Positions 41,301-55,200 of a stretch of 64,000 bases of DNA are shown piece by piece. The notes under the pieces were generated by a model. The model saw nothing but the letters and a program-made list of their open reading frames with translations, was not told the DNA's origin and searched no databases. Position 1 is the first letter of the stretch; each line of letters opens with the position of its first letter. The stretch is taken from the NCBI GenBank assembly GCA_020086605.1, contig JACBWW010000046.1:5480159-5544158 (forward strand), in the 5' to 3' direction. The DNA comes from Lanius collurio (lineage: Eukaryota; Chordata; Aves; Passeriformes; Laniidae). Both the position numbers and the translations under genes were made by a program.

Positions 41301-44300
41301 AGCAAACACAGAGCTGGTTTGGAGTTGGGGCTGCTCTGCTGAGCAAGAGGTCAAAGCATTTCTCAGAACTTTCCTGCCTACAGGTGAGGGAAGAGCCTGA
41401 AAAGAGTCGATGCAGATCGATGGTACGTTGTTTTTAGATCTTGTTTTCTCCTATATACCCTTTGCAATGCCTCAACTGCCACAAGGCAGGTGTGACACAA
41501 GCTGAGAGCATGGAGAGATGCATCTGAGAGCAGCCAAACCTCCATGTCATTCACAGTCCTCCAGCACCCCTGCGCACATCCTGCTCTGCACATCTGGATG
41601 GTTCCACAGGTCTGGTGCAAGAGACTTGCAGCTCGGGAGTTTAACAGAGCCTGAGCAGAGAAAGAAGGGCAGCAAATGCCTGTCCTGTGCTGTGAGTTAT
41701 CAACCCAGACTTCAGCAGAGAATGCCATGAAGAGCCCTTTGCAGAAAACGCTGTTGGATCTGCCGGCTGCCCTGATTTCAGGCCCTTAAGGCTGCCCAGC
41801 ATGCAGGGAAAGCTGTGCCACCCTCCTACCTCAGGCCACTCACAACAGTCAGTGCCTGAGAGAACATTTGGGCTCTGAGCAGAGGGAACACCATTCCAGC
41901 TGAAATGTTGCACTAAAAAGAGTCCCATGTCAGGGTGGAAGCACACTGTGGTTGGCTGGGGTTTCATATCCCTGAGAAAGCCTGAGCTGAGGCAGGGACC
42001 CTTCACTCCCATTATTTTGTGCCTTCCCCCTCTCCCTCCAGAGACACTCTGGGGACTAACTAGCAAATAAATGGCTTTCCACAGGACAACAATGGCTCCT
42101 GTGATCAATCTCCATGAGATGTGGTTTGGTAGCTTCGCAAGAATCAAGTCAGCTGTCAGTATGGCCCGGAATAAATGAGAGGCTGCAACAAGGCTGTGAG
42201 GATGGAGAGATGCCAGGGCCAAGGAACACAGCCCAGGTCACTGCAGAGATGCAATTGCCTGGGAGGGAGTAGGGGGTGGGTGACCCTGGGGAGCTGCAGT
42301 GCTGCCCTGCTTTGTGGATGCTGGAGGGGGAAGAAAATAAACACAAGTTTAGAAAAGAGCTGATGAGAGGCGCATCTCAGAGCATTTAATTTTAGGAGAG
42401 TCAGGCTACCAAGGATGTGGGGTGTTTGTTCATTTGACTCAGTTGGTCTGGGTTTTCATGAAGTGCCTCCTAGAGCCACAAAAGCCAAACTCTAGATTAA
42501 CCCAAGTTTGCTGGCACAGTCACATTATAGCTCTCAGGATTGCTACTCCACTCTGCACTAGATCTCATCCATACGGTTTCTCCACACAGAACTCCCTGGT
42601 TTCCACTGTCCAAAGGGAGAAGAAAGATGAAGGTGGATGCTGGGTAACACAACCTGGACACCCTCTGCCTCTGTACCAAATAAATAACCCACACTTGAGA
42701 CCCCACCTGCCCCTCTGGTACCTGGTGTTGGACCAGCCCCATCTGTCTGTCCCTCCTGACACCCCAAACAGCATTCCTGCAAAGCCCTCATTACTGAGGC
42801 TTATGCAATGAAACATGAAGGAGGTGGATTAAGATTACACTGGCAATTCAGGTGGTTTTCACCTTTCCAGCATCTGTCTTGGATGTCTCACCCAGTGCAA
42901 AGGGGGGTGTTCTGTGCACCACCGAATGCTGGGCACTTACCCAGCAGTGTGGTTGCCATTTCAGTATCTGGTGGGTCAGAGACTACTGGGATCCTAGTGA
43001 TGGTGCCTTGCTGTCACAAAATATTATTGCTGATGGAAAAAGAAGTTGGTTGCTCACTCAAGAAAAATAAATCCTTGACCCTTTACAAGACCTGTGAAGT
43101 AGTGGCGCCATTGACTCCTTGTGAAAGTGTGTGGGTGGGAAAATAGTCTGTGCTGACTTTTCTGCTGGCTCTGTGAGCTGTGTCAGATGTACACCCGCTC
43201 AACAGATGCCTGATAATGCTCAGCTACTCCTCTGCTCACAGCCTGCAAACCCCTACAGAAACACTAACTTGCAAGCCTGGAATTAGAGTCTCCCACTCAT
43301 TATTTGAGAAGGATGCGCCTTTCACAGCCAAGTGGCCTCTATTTGCTTGAGGGGAAACATGTGCTTATCTCTTATTTATGTGATTTATTTCTTCAGATTA
43401 ATGCATCAAATTGGCTTGCTCCCAAGCTCTCAGTAAAGCCTTGGTTTTTGTGGGATTGTCCTGAATCACACAAAGTTTCGCTGCCTGTTTTACGAAACTG
43501 AGAGGAGGATTTTTATCTCAGTCATAAAGCAGAAATTGAGGGTTTTTCAAGTGTAAGGAAGTCAGCATTGTTTTGATCTGCAGGCAAATGATAGCCTTCT
43601 CTGAGTTCAAGGAGGGCTATTAAATCAGCCCTACAGAGATGGAGCAAACAAAACCAGACAGAGCAAAGGATACGGGGAACATTCCTATTCCCGTAGGCAC
43701 AAAAGCAGGGGAGGCAGGTTAATGATTAGCTCATCTAGGGTGTTTACTTTTGCATGCCACTGGAGTAAACAGAGACATGTCATCCCTCCAGCCTGATCTT
43801 GTTTATAAATATACAATACCATTTACAGCTGAGCTGGCTGGACTCCCCTGGGTCCCAGCTGGAGAAGCCGGAGGGGTCTCAGCTCCCAGTCCTGTATGGG
43901 ACAAGCCTTACTTTTAGGGTTCTGCTGCTGCAAATCCACTTTCCAGCTCTGTGTTTGTATCTCTGTGCTGGGAAGGCACCAGCTCACCTGCCAGTGCAGT
44001 CCCTTGGAGATGCCCTTTTGGAGATGATCCAGCAATGTCTTTCTCACCTGATTCCTGTGGATCCTTGGAGCTATCCCTTTGCATTCCTGGGTTCAGAGCT
44101 GCAGCAGGTCACAGAGCCCCTGTTGGTGCTTTACAACATACAGAGACCAACATGCTCATCTTCCCGTTAGCCAACCCACCACGATGGCAGAGTGAGGATT
44201 TGCAGTCATCAGTGTTATTGACTGCAGTTCATAGTAATTCTTCAAAGAAATCACATTTCACCTAAAACATAAAGTTGTTACAAACGCTATAAAGTGTCTG

Positions 44301-47300
44301 TGGCTGCTACTATTCAGTGAGCAGCAGTGCAGGAAGCAGAACAGCAAATACCGGCTGATTAATTCACTGCAGCTGATCACTTAGTGCAAAGTTTTTGTCC
44401 TGGATTCATTGATCACCAGAAAAAAAACTAATGATCTCCCATTTTTTTAAGTTCCTGCCCTAGCTCTTGGTGCTGACCTATCAGCACTAAAGGTACAGTG
44501 TGCTGAGAGTTTGGAATGTGCATCCACGAGGACACATAACGCAGGGTTTGTCTGCACGCAGATTTGCACCAGCTAAAAGACACTGATGTAACTTCCTGTA
44601 CAGACAGGACTGTGGTGGTTTAAAGCAGACTTCTTTGTGACTTACTTAAAACCCACTTCCAAACAATTAAAATTGGACATATTCTGTCTTAAGACTAAGA
44701 CATAGTGGTGGTCACATAGGTTTTTCCCACCTTAAGTGTTGCATCTGTAGTTTAATCAGTGCAATTCCATGTGTGTCCTTATATCCATATCACATGTAAA
44801 AGTATGCACTGAATCTACATTATATTCCTATGAATAATGACTGATACTTATTACTATTTTGTCAAGTAATTCTGTGTTACATTTCTGCCAGAAATTGCAT
44901 AGAAAGCAAGACATTCTCTTTCTGTAAATTGTCATCTGTAGTTATCAGGGACTATTCACCCTCATTTTTATTACTAAAACCATAATCCCATAATGATGGA
45001 AAAGAAAATTTAATAAACTGGTGAATAAATTTGGAATAAATTGGTTTACATGGGAATACATGTTTACAGAAGGTTTTTGTTCACAGCATGCACAGACCTG
45101 ACAGATGCATCCCCCATTTGCATCCGTCCCCCCAACGGGAACTTGCAGAGCCCTTAATCAAATTAAAAATAGACAAATGAGCACCAGTGGATTATATGTT
45201 TCTAAGGGAGAGGCAGTTCTGGGTTGCTCGATGTCTCTGACCTATAGAAAGCAAGTAATGCCCCAGCTGGCATGGATGCTTGCATGGATGTTGGTATGGG
45301 TGCTGTCTCTTGTCATTGCACTGCCAGCATTTCAGGCTGTCAAGATCAGCACAGGATAAATACTGGAAAAATGTAATCAGCAATTATTACGCAATGAACA
45401 TGATAATGCCAAACTTCTAACAGAACCTTATTTGCAACAAATTCTTCAACCAGCTCTAATCGAGGTCATTTCAATCTGAAAGCACTTTCTATTGAAATCC
45501 ACAACAATATTCAGGCCCAGCATTCAATGTTCATTGCCCAACAGTGAGAAAGCCATGATTGCTCTTGTGGGTCTGGATGCCCTGGGGTGGTGAGGCTGGG
45601 CCCCAAGAGGATGCACCCACCAGAGCCCTGTCACCCGCCAAGGAAGCCAGCACAGCCTGCACATCTTAGTCTCTTTATCAGGAATGTCAGACCCAAGCAT
45701 GACTCACACATTTCCAAAACTGCCATTCCCTTCTGGTGGCATTTGCTTGGTCCCTTTCCTCTGTGGTGGCTTCAGGCGGACGCGCTCTTTGCTCCACAGC
45801 TTGAGCCCAGGAGGTCCTTTGGTCCTAAAGGTCCTGTGACTTCATGGACCTCATGCATGGTGGCACCTGTTCCCACAGCCCAGGAACCAGCCCCTGGGGT
45901 TTGGAGCTGGGCATCAGTGCGGGGACAAGCCAGAACTGTCTCTGCTCTGCTGGAGTTTGGCTGGTCTCTGGGAAATTTGGCTGGGGCTCAAGCTTTTGTA
46001 ACAGAGGTTTATCCATGCTGCTGCCTAAGCTGAAGAGAATAGCTGGGTTTCCAGAGGGACAGCCTGCAGCAAGTGCAGGGAAGCTGCTGACAAAGAGTCA
46101 TGAGCAGAGAGGCGGATGCTCTGAAATGCTTTGCTCGGTACATGGAGGACTGTGCAAGATGGTTTTGTAGTTAAAGCTCAGGCCGAGACCTCCAGAGACT
46201 TGAGCTCAGAGCCTCCAAGCAGAGCTCTGCATCCTTGTGCTCGCATTTCCCATCCACACAATGGAACAATGACCCTCCCTCAGCGCCTGGACACCAGCAG
46301 GACAGTCCCCACAGCAGCTGCAACATAGACACACTACTCTGCCATGAAAGACAGATGAAGATGCAAAAAATTCTGGCTATACATTCCTAAAAATATGCTG
46401 AAGCTTTGCTAGACAAGACCTGGGGGTTCTCCCTGCAGTAGCACCAGAAGTAACTGTGAAAACTGCCTGGCGCGATTTAATGCCTTTTCTGGAGTGACTA
46501 ACACCTCTGTTATTCCCATCTGACCTCTGCAGATATCCTGCCATGCAATTGTGTTTAAACGCTGTGGTGAGAAAGATAACCAGCCCTAAAATTAAACCGT
46601 CCAGCACGTTTTCAATATTAGCACAGGCGAGGAGTGAATTCCTCCTGGGTGGAATTCAATTTTTTGGTAAAACCAGCCCTTGGTACCTCACCACCAGCAG
46701 TGATGTGCTGCGAATTATTTATTTTTTTTTATTTTGTGATCCCCTGGGCTGGGTAGAGCCTATTCAGTGCAGGAACCTGCCCTGCTGACAGTGCCCTTCA
46801 CAAGGTGCTGAAGGAGGTCCCAGATGGGTAATTGCATTGCTCATGCAGCTGGAGATTTATTTGATGAGGACAAGCAGGCTTTGGACACTAAATGTGTGAG
46901 CAGATACTCCCATGTGAATAACCTGGTTTTAACCAGAGTCTCATGGCATCTTTGCCTCTGGGAGAAAAGTGCAAGAAAGGCAGCACTGAGCTGCAGCATG
47001 GATATCACAGGCTCCTTTGACTGCAACAGGATGGCTGCTCTATTTTCTTTCAAATATAGTTTTCCGCCAAAAATAACCCTCCAGGATTTGTCACGGTGTC
47101 TTTTTCACAGTGAACTCCAAAAGCAAGTCGAGCTTGGAGGTGCTGAAAGCCCCTTTGCAGGACCTGGCAGGCAGCCTAGCACTTCGGGGCACTGCTCTCA
47201 CCCACTGTCCTGCCCTCGGGCCCCAGCCAGGGCTTTGCTCACTCCAGCAGCGTGAGGAGAGGGACTCAGTTTCATCTGACAGAGAAATATGAATTAAAAT

Positions 47301-47663
47301 GTGACCTGATGAGGCCGCAAAGTCACTGCAGAACTTCGGCTATGCAGAGGCATGAAGACTGTCCTCGCAGGCTGCGTCCTGACCGCAGGACCTGTTATCT
47401 CGGCATGCCTCACCGGAAAAAGCGTCTCGGGGGCTGCTGATGGAGAGCCAGGGCAATGAAGGCTGCCTGCGACACCCGACCTTTCCCCATCGGTCCCTCC
47501 GGGGAGCCCTGAGGCTCTGAGATGGGACAGCGGGGTCCCGCCGCAAGGCAGAGCAGCCGTGGGGCCCACACCGCACCAGCGCACACCAGCGCAGCCCTGG
47601 TCTCCCCGGCTTCCCGGTGGCATGTCTGCACTCTTGTGCTCCCTCTGCTGGTCCGCAGCCCTG
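38323..47663. other. Intergenic, no convincing gene
   Basis: Moderately GC-rich sequence with many overlapping ORFs on both strands (for example minus 40026-40637 and 41641-42222). None shows a domain, codon bias or paired splice sites that I can support. Confidence 0.4.
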
Positions 47664-48035
47664 CGCCGCTCCCGCACCGCTCCGCACCGCTCCCGCACCG
47701 CTCCCGCACCTCTCCCGCACCGCTCCCGCACCGCTCCGCACCGCTCCGCTCCGCACCGCACCGCTCCCACACCGCTCCTCACCGCACCTCTCCCGCACCG
47801 CTCCCACACCGCACCGCACCGCACCGCACCGCTCCCACACCGCTCCGCACCGCACCTCTCCCGCACCGCTCCCGCACCGCTCCCGCACCGCTCCGCACCG
47901 CACCTCTCCCGCACCGCACCGCTCCCGCACCTCTCCCGCACCGCTCCGCACCGCTCCCGCACCGCTCCCACACCGCTCCGCACCGCTCCGCACCGCACCT
48001 CTCCCGCACCGCACCGCTCCCGCACCTCTCCCGCG
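47664..48035. repeat. GC-rich minisatellite
   Basis: About 370 bases of irregular tandem units: CCGCTCCGCA (10), CCGCTCCCGCA (11), CCTCTCCCGCA (11), CCGCTCCCACA (11) and extra CCGCA blocks (5). No unit contains a stop in most frames, so both strands show very long ORFs here (387 codons + and 431 codons -) that are by-products of the repeat. Confidence 0.9.
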
Positions 48036-51000
48036 CAGATTCGGCTGTGCTCGGCACTCCGAGCCCCTGTGTTTCCTCCTCTGCTCCCCAGGACCAGGAG
48101 CACCCTATGTGTGTCTCCGAGCCAGGCTGCAGCGAAGAAGAGGTCCCGTGCCAGCCGGGCAGACAGTGCTGCTGGTTCTGCTCCAAGTAGGCCATGCCAG
48201 GATCCAGACGGGATCCGCACATCCAAAATAAAAACTTCAAAACATGCTCTGGGGAGTGGCACTAGAAGACACGGCTGTGAAGAAGACGGCAAAGACTGGA
48301 CTGCAGCTGCAGCGATCACAGTAATAAAGTCACACGGGCACAGAGAGGACACTGGAATTATCAGCCCAGTTCTGTACAAACACACTGGGAAGCTTTTTGC
48401 ACCAACACCTCCACAGCTTGCACTTTTGGTGTCACTGCTGTCAGAGATGATGTACCCCACTCCAACATTGCAGATACAGCTGGTCACCAACCTGCCATCA
48501 GCAGAGATGGAGGACACCAGCATGGAGCAAAGGCTGCAGTTTGGCACATTGACCGCCAGACACCGGCTTCCTGAAGGGGACAAGAACACACCAAATCAGG
48601 CCAGGACATCGTGCTGCAAGGTCTGGTTTGCAGGCTGTGCTCCAGGACTGCATGGGGTTCTCCTGTGTTTTCTGTCTCAGCAGTACTTGCCAGCTTTATT
48701 AGAAAGCTTGTTGTTGTTTTAAGGCTGCTTTCTAAGCGGTTATTGCCAACAAGGGATGGAGGTGGGGGAGCTGCTCTCTGCACGGAGCAAATGGCAGCTG
48801 CCAAGACACCTTCTCCAAGGCCCCATAAAAACTCATATGGCTCAAGCTGCCTCATCTCAGCCAGACAGCTCAGAGAGTGACCCAACACGGGAGGCTGCTG
48901 CACAGCCAGCCCTCCTAGCTCAAAGTGCCGTGTCCCCATGCCGGTCCATGCAGTGATGTCCAGCTCCCCCACTCGCTGCCATGGTGTGGTCATATTACTG
49001 ATGTTCTTGGGACTCAGACAGGAGTTACTGCTAAGCAAAGGAGGAAATACCTGCCCCAAGCAAGTTAAAACTCACTGTGCCCCAGGAGCAGCCCAGCATG
49101 AAAGGAAGCTCCAAACCAAGGGGGAAGGAAGAGGATGTAAACTGAACAACAAGAATGCTATTAGCCTACTCACACAGCCTTCTCCTCCTGCCCAGCACTG
49201 CCACTGCACCCTGGAAGCCACAGTGACCCATTGTGCATCACTGACTGTGGAGGCTGTGCTGTGCACATGCTTCACTCTGGCCTTTGCCACCACCACCCCA
49301 AAATCCAGGCAACTTGATGCGGTGTCCAAGTGCAGCTTTCTCTGCGGGCAACAGGCAGCCAAGGAGCTCCAAACTAGTGCATGCTGCTGTTCAGGGGGTG
49401 CAGACTCGGCATTTCAGAGCTGCTTTCCAGAGCAAACAATAAATCTTTAAGTGTGGGGTTCTCTGAAAGTCAGTGAATTCAATGGCTGAGCCTGCAACAA
49501 AGGCTCTTCCTGAGCGCGGTGGCTCCCTGCCCACCGCCCTCCCAGAGGGACGGCAGAGGCGGCAGAGAGGAGGTGAGTGCTGGCTCCAGTTTGTTAACTG
49601 TGACTGCTGGAGAAAACAAAACTTGTTTCAGTAGGTCTCAGTGCCTTTCACTGATGCAGCTGGTCCCCAGGGGTGACCAGCACCATGAGCTGCTTCTTTT
49701 CTCCAGCCCCAAGGCACCCATCTGGCCACAGGGAACTCTATTGAAGCCCTTCAGGGGGGAGCTTCTGGTGCTTCTGCCAACATCAGCTGCAAGTGCTAGG
49801 TGATGCCCCACAGACACTTCGTCTTGTGCAGAGCTCACGGTTTCTGTACATCACAAGGCTACTCCCATCTAACCACCTCTTCACACCCCAAGTCCCTCTA
49901 GGGTGTCCTGCTCTGCGTTGGGACCACTGGAAAGGAGCAGCCACCCATCAATGCAGGCAGCCACCGTGACCCTGAGCAGTGCTGGTAAAAGGAACCAGCT
50001 GCTTCTGCATTTTGCAGGTTGGTCCTTGCCTGAGAGGAGGTAAAACTCCACATCTGACTGACTGCTGCAGAGCCATAGAGGACCAGACAGGCACAACTGG
50101 TGTTCTACAGCATCGGCCATTCTCCAGGTGAAGCATCATCATTGACCCTTTCACTTTGTATAGATCTTTAGGCAAAGTAATTTTCTTAGAGAAATCCCTT
50201 GTTTTTCAAAACTGATCCAAAACTGATCTGCTTACTGGGTTTTTCTGCATTTTTCTGGGTGCAAACAAACAGTTAAACACATGTAGCTCTCTCCTATGTT
50301 AATTTTCCATGGTATCATGGACAGCTGATATTCTTTCAGTGCATGAAACCACAAAGGCAAAGTAAATGAAAGAATAGAAGAAGCAGGGCTAAGATGGTGA
50401 AACCTTCCCAACCAGAGGCTGCTAAAATGAAAGAGTAAAATTTTTCCTGTGGTTGAGAATAGCACTGTTATCTCTCAGGGAGGCAGCAAACATTCCTCTC
50501 CAAGGAATAGGTGAGTTGGTAACACCAAGTGAGGCAGTCTGACACAAATGTTCTTGAGGAGAAACTGTGCAATATATTGCCATATTCTGAGAGACACACA
50601 TAAGCTCCAGTACTGTTGTTAATTCTGAAGCAAAATTATTTTTCCAAATCTTCCTCAAACTAGACATGGAAATATTTAGCTTCCTCTGCACTCCTCCAGG
50701 CTCGAGACTGAACTAAGTGTTTTTGAAGCAGATGGGAGGCAGAGGGAGATGGAAAACGTGACTGGTTTCAGTGAAACTTGTGGATTTCCCAATTCACGGT
50801 ATCATTTACTGACATAATGAAATTAATTTGGGCTTCTCTGTCTCTTTACAGCTAGGTATTTTCATTAAGAGGATGAAATTTCTCTTTCCTGCAAACAAAA
50901 TTGGATTTCTTTCCTTCAAGGAGTACAGAAATGTAGATTTTTTTCCCAGACGCAAGATTCAAAAATAATAATTTTTTTATTAGAATGTTTTCTTAGATGT

Positions 51001-52170
51001 AGTCACTGCAAAATACTAAACTAAAAGGCAGCAGCTTCAATAGCCTGTCTCATCACCAACTCTCCCAAATCACAAATCAGTCTGCAAAACAAAAGGGAGG
51101 TCACCTTCCTTTCCTCCTCGGCTTCCCCCTGTGGGTTATACAGCCCTTCTCTGCTGGGTTTCTGTGGCTCCTGCCCCCTTCATGTGCTCCCATGAAGCTG
51201 GCACACCCAGGACAATGGAATGCACATGTCTGCCTGGGTGATGGGCTTCCTGGGAAGGGCTGAGTAAATCCTGGAAGCCAATGACTGCCATGCAGTCATG
51301 GGTCTCCCACTGCTCTCCCAGGCTGTAGTCAGGGAGCAGCAACAGGAGATGCCCCACAAGACACTGTCCATGCCACCTCCATTAAGAGACACTAATTATT
51401 TCTTGCAGTTTTCAGCACCCACTGAAATAAATAATGTTGGGAAAACACAACTGCACACACTTTTCAAGCTGTGCAGCTTTCAGGGTGCAAAGTGCTTGGA
51501 TGTAGATGTGCGTTTCTGCAGGGAGCTCTGCTCTGTCCCCTCACACCTGGTTGGGCTCCCCCCACCAGCACCATTCAAAACCAGACCCATTTTCAGCAGG
51601 ACAGGCTTTAGGGCTGGCATGGGGTCTGATGCTGCACCCCATCCCTTGGGCAGCCTGGTGGTACTGCCCATTCACTGCTTGCACACCCTTCCCCTGTTCC
51701 CCAGGGGAGCTTTATCACACCCACTAGACTTGACACTTCATGAAGGAGAAAAATTAGTGAACGATGAGCAGAGAGAAGTACTAATTTAGAAAAGGTACTA
51801 ATTAGACATATTCTGGGTGGTCTCATTTTGGTGTTCTGCTTTTTGGGCTAGACTGGTTTTACTTTCCCTTCCCTTTCTCATACTTTTTCTCCTCTCTCAC
51901 CTTTCCCAGCACCTGCAGCCATCCCTGCAGGGGATTTCGGTGGCATCAGGTCCTGGGGTCTGGAGGTCACAAGGCACTGCTAGCTGCCCCTTGATTGGGT
52001 GCAGGGCAGGACTTTCCTTCATTTCCCCAGGCTGTTGCATCTTTCCCCAGCACACAGTGCTCAGGATACCTGCAGTGTCACACAAGCCAGGGTAGGTCAC
52101 AGGTACAGACACAGAGGAAGCCCCAAGGATGACTACAGCTTTCTAGTGATAGTGTCCAGTGATAATGTGA

Positions 52171-52208
52171 AACATATACACACACACATGTACATATATA
52201 TACGTATA
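52171..52208. repeat. Short CA/TA microsatellite
   Basis: ATATACACACACACATG followed by TACATATATATACGTATA; alternating purine-pyrimidine run. Confidence 0.7.
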
Positions 52209-55200
52209 AATACTACTTCTTTCTCTACAAATAATGTTACAGTTTGCATTTTTATTGGCAAGCATAAATCTCTTAATAGATTTCACTGGAGCTGGGCCAG
52301 ATGTGGCAGCTAAGTGCCTGGTATTCTGTCCCAAAAGACACAATTGTACGTAAATTTGCAAAGCAGTGTGTGGTGCAGTGACTCTCCACATAGGTTTTGG
52401 CCTCCTGCTCACACAAGATCTCTTAGCACCCAGGACAATATGAGAAATACATTTTGAAGCCTGATTTGAAGTTGCTTCTGCACTTTGCATTGCTGAATTA
52501 ATTCCTGGAGCAAACCTGCAGTTTTACACAGAAAGTCAGATCCTGCATGGCTTTAGATTCCAGATTCGTCCCCGCAGCCTCTCTGCTAGTCGGAGGCACC
52601 ATGAGATATAAAGCACATAAAAGAAGGGAAGATGTGGACAAAGTGTCTCCCAGTGAGCTCTGCCAGCACTGATGGTAGGGTATGAGCAACAATTCTTCAT
52701 CCTTCTCCTCAGAGGGAAAACCACTCTGTTGTACAGCAGGTGCAACTCAAGGTAATTGAGTAATTAAAAAAACCTGAGCAATTTAGGGTAAAAAGCTTGT
52801 GTAAAGGTATATTGTGCCTACGCCATATAGAAACTTAATTAATGTATATCCCCAGGAGCAATGCTTGTCTTCCTGTTAAAACTCTGCTAATAGGATGACT
52901 GGAGCACAGCCAACCTGCACACCCAGTGCCATGATTTCCTTCCCCCACAGAACACAGCACAAGAAGCTGGGATCAGCACAAAATGGCTATCCCAGATTGA
53001 AAATACCTTATTAGAAAGCAACAATTCTCTTCAGAAAAATATCAGTCTCGAGGACTGTCATCAACAAAACCCAAGATTTTCAAAAGCAATCAAAATCTCT
53101 ATGGGAGCTGGGTCCCTCCAAAGCCCCTGACTTTCCCTGGGCAAGGGTCCAAGAGTCACCAAAGCAAGTGGTCTTGGGCTGGAGAGCCACAGTGCTGCAT
53201 GATACTTCCCAAAGCCTTTCCATTCCTTCCCAGGGCAGGAGACAAGGGAAAGGCCAGCCATCAGAGAGGTTGGGACTGGTGTGCTGGGCTCTCTCCAGCA
53301 GCTGAACCCTTGTTCCTGTCCTGCATGAGCCCTCTCTCTCTGAGATGCACGGCTTTGCCGCTTGGGTTTTGTTTGGACCATTCTAGGAGCTAGCCTGTTG
53401 AAATTAATATATCTTCCAGGTAAAAAGCCAGGAGCCAGACTGTCCTTCCTAGAAAGAGGACCAAGGGCATCTAAAGACAACCACTAACCTACATTTCACA
53501 GACTCCTTGCATGTCTAATGGGGTTCCTTCTGGGGCTATTACCTTGAATTGTACAGAATGGCTCTTGGACAGTGTAATTTAAGACTATGTGTCATGTGGC
53601 AGAGGTCCATGGAATGGTCATGGAGCACAATACATAAAATATTCAGCTAGAAATATCAGTTTTCCTACAGTATCAGCAAGGACTTTTGCAACTGCCTGAT
53701 GTTGGGACTGGTTTGTATTGCAAATGTCCTTGTCTAATCTACAGCTCTGTATTAAATAATACATTATCGTATCACGACATTTTGCTTTGCCAAGAGAGCA
53801 CAATAGTTATATGTACATGCCCACAGCACTGCATTTCTGACAGAATACTGTATCAATGACAAATTGCAGGTTTGGTAACACAAGTCAGAAAAAGTTTCAA
53901 ATGCGCTGACTTTGGGGAAGTCAGAAGAGCTTGTTTAGACACAGAACAATTTCAGGAACAGACAAAATAATTTTGTGCCAATAAATATTGATTTTCAAAA
54001 TTGTTAACACTTTTGCATGCAGAAGCTGGAGAGCTGCTGCAATAGATAAATTCTCAATGCTATTTCAAACCAAAATGCAAAAAGTGCTTTCAAGAGGTGA
54101 GCAGCTGTTCACTCATGAGTTGAGACATCTTCTGCTGGTGGCATTTGCTCAAGGATGAAGTCAGCAGACATTGCCACAGCCAACAGGCTGGTGGTCACCT
54201 CCCAAAGGCAACACTTCTGCTTCTCACTGCCAGAGAGAAAAAAGTGGGAAGTGCTTCAGCCCTTTCTGCAGTGACCTTGATGTGCAACTTCCCTCCCACC
54301 CCTTTGAGCTCTGCTTTTTGTATCCTGCCCTGTCCCATATCAGACTCCATGGGAAAACCTGTGCAGTGATTTTGGGATGTAATCCTGCAGCAGCCTCTTC
54401 TACCCTACTCTCCTTTCCGTGCTTGCTGTAGTTGATGCATCCATGAGAAGAGCTCACAAAAGGGCCAGAAATATACAGGGAAATGGGTCTGAGCTGACCT
54501 TGGGCTCGGGGTGAACAGCCAGGTCACAGCAGCTGTGCCAAGGGGCTTGCCTGGGACAGGCTGGAGTATCTCACTCTTCCCCGCCCTGAATTTAGTTAGA
54601 ATGTTTTACAGGCAGTTTTCTATCGAGATATTGGCCATGCTATCAACCCGCCCCCTCCCCTGCACATAATCAAAATATTTTGATAACCAAAAAATGTCAG
54701 GCAATACAGCAAATTTTGCAGTAAATAAATACAGCAAATAACTGCAAAGGAAAGGAGGGGAGGAGTGGGGAACTGGTGCCTCTGCTGAAGGTTTCCATCT
54801 CCAAACAACAAAAAGATCCTTTAAAATTAGTGTTGCAACAAAACCCAGCTATTTTCTACCAAAACAACCCCTCTCTAGAGAAAAAAAGGAGGCTGATGGT
54901 GGGGAATGTCATGCTGCTGGTTCACACTTCGAGAGCAGAGCACAGCCCCTGGCACAGCCGTGTGTGGACCCAGCAAGGCCTGGCTGCTCCTCCCGACAGT
55001 CAAGGAGCGATTCCATGAACGGCCTGGCAAGCAGGCCCTCAGCAAGGTACTCGACACACACCAGATGCGTGAGACAAATTGCAATGACAAGGTTGTGCTG
55101 GCAGCTGGATGGTGGGCAGTGAAATCCCTGTCCAGACAGCGCTGTGTTCTGGCCCTCTTTGAGCAAAGGGAAGGCAAGAGATGATGCCAAAATCCCATTG

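Noticed and set aside
46824..47255. 143-codon + ORF starting MGNC, like an N-myristoylated protein
   Set aside because: No recognisable domain after the first residues, and overlapping open frames on the other strand. A chance start.
47294..48589. 431-codon minus-strand ORF and the overlapping 387-codon plus-strand ORF
   Set aside because: Both owe their length to the stop-free GC-rich minisatellite at 47664-48035; outside it there is no domain or codon bias.
48484..49059. 191-codon minus-strand ORF
   Set aside because: No domain or splice context that I can support. Moderately GC-rich sequence gives such ORFs by chance.
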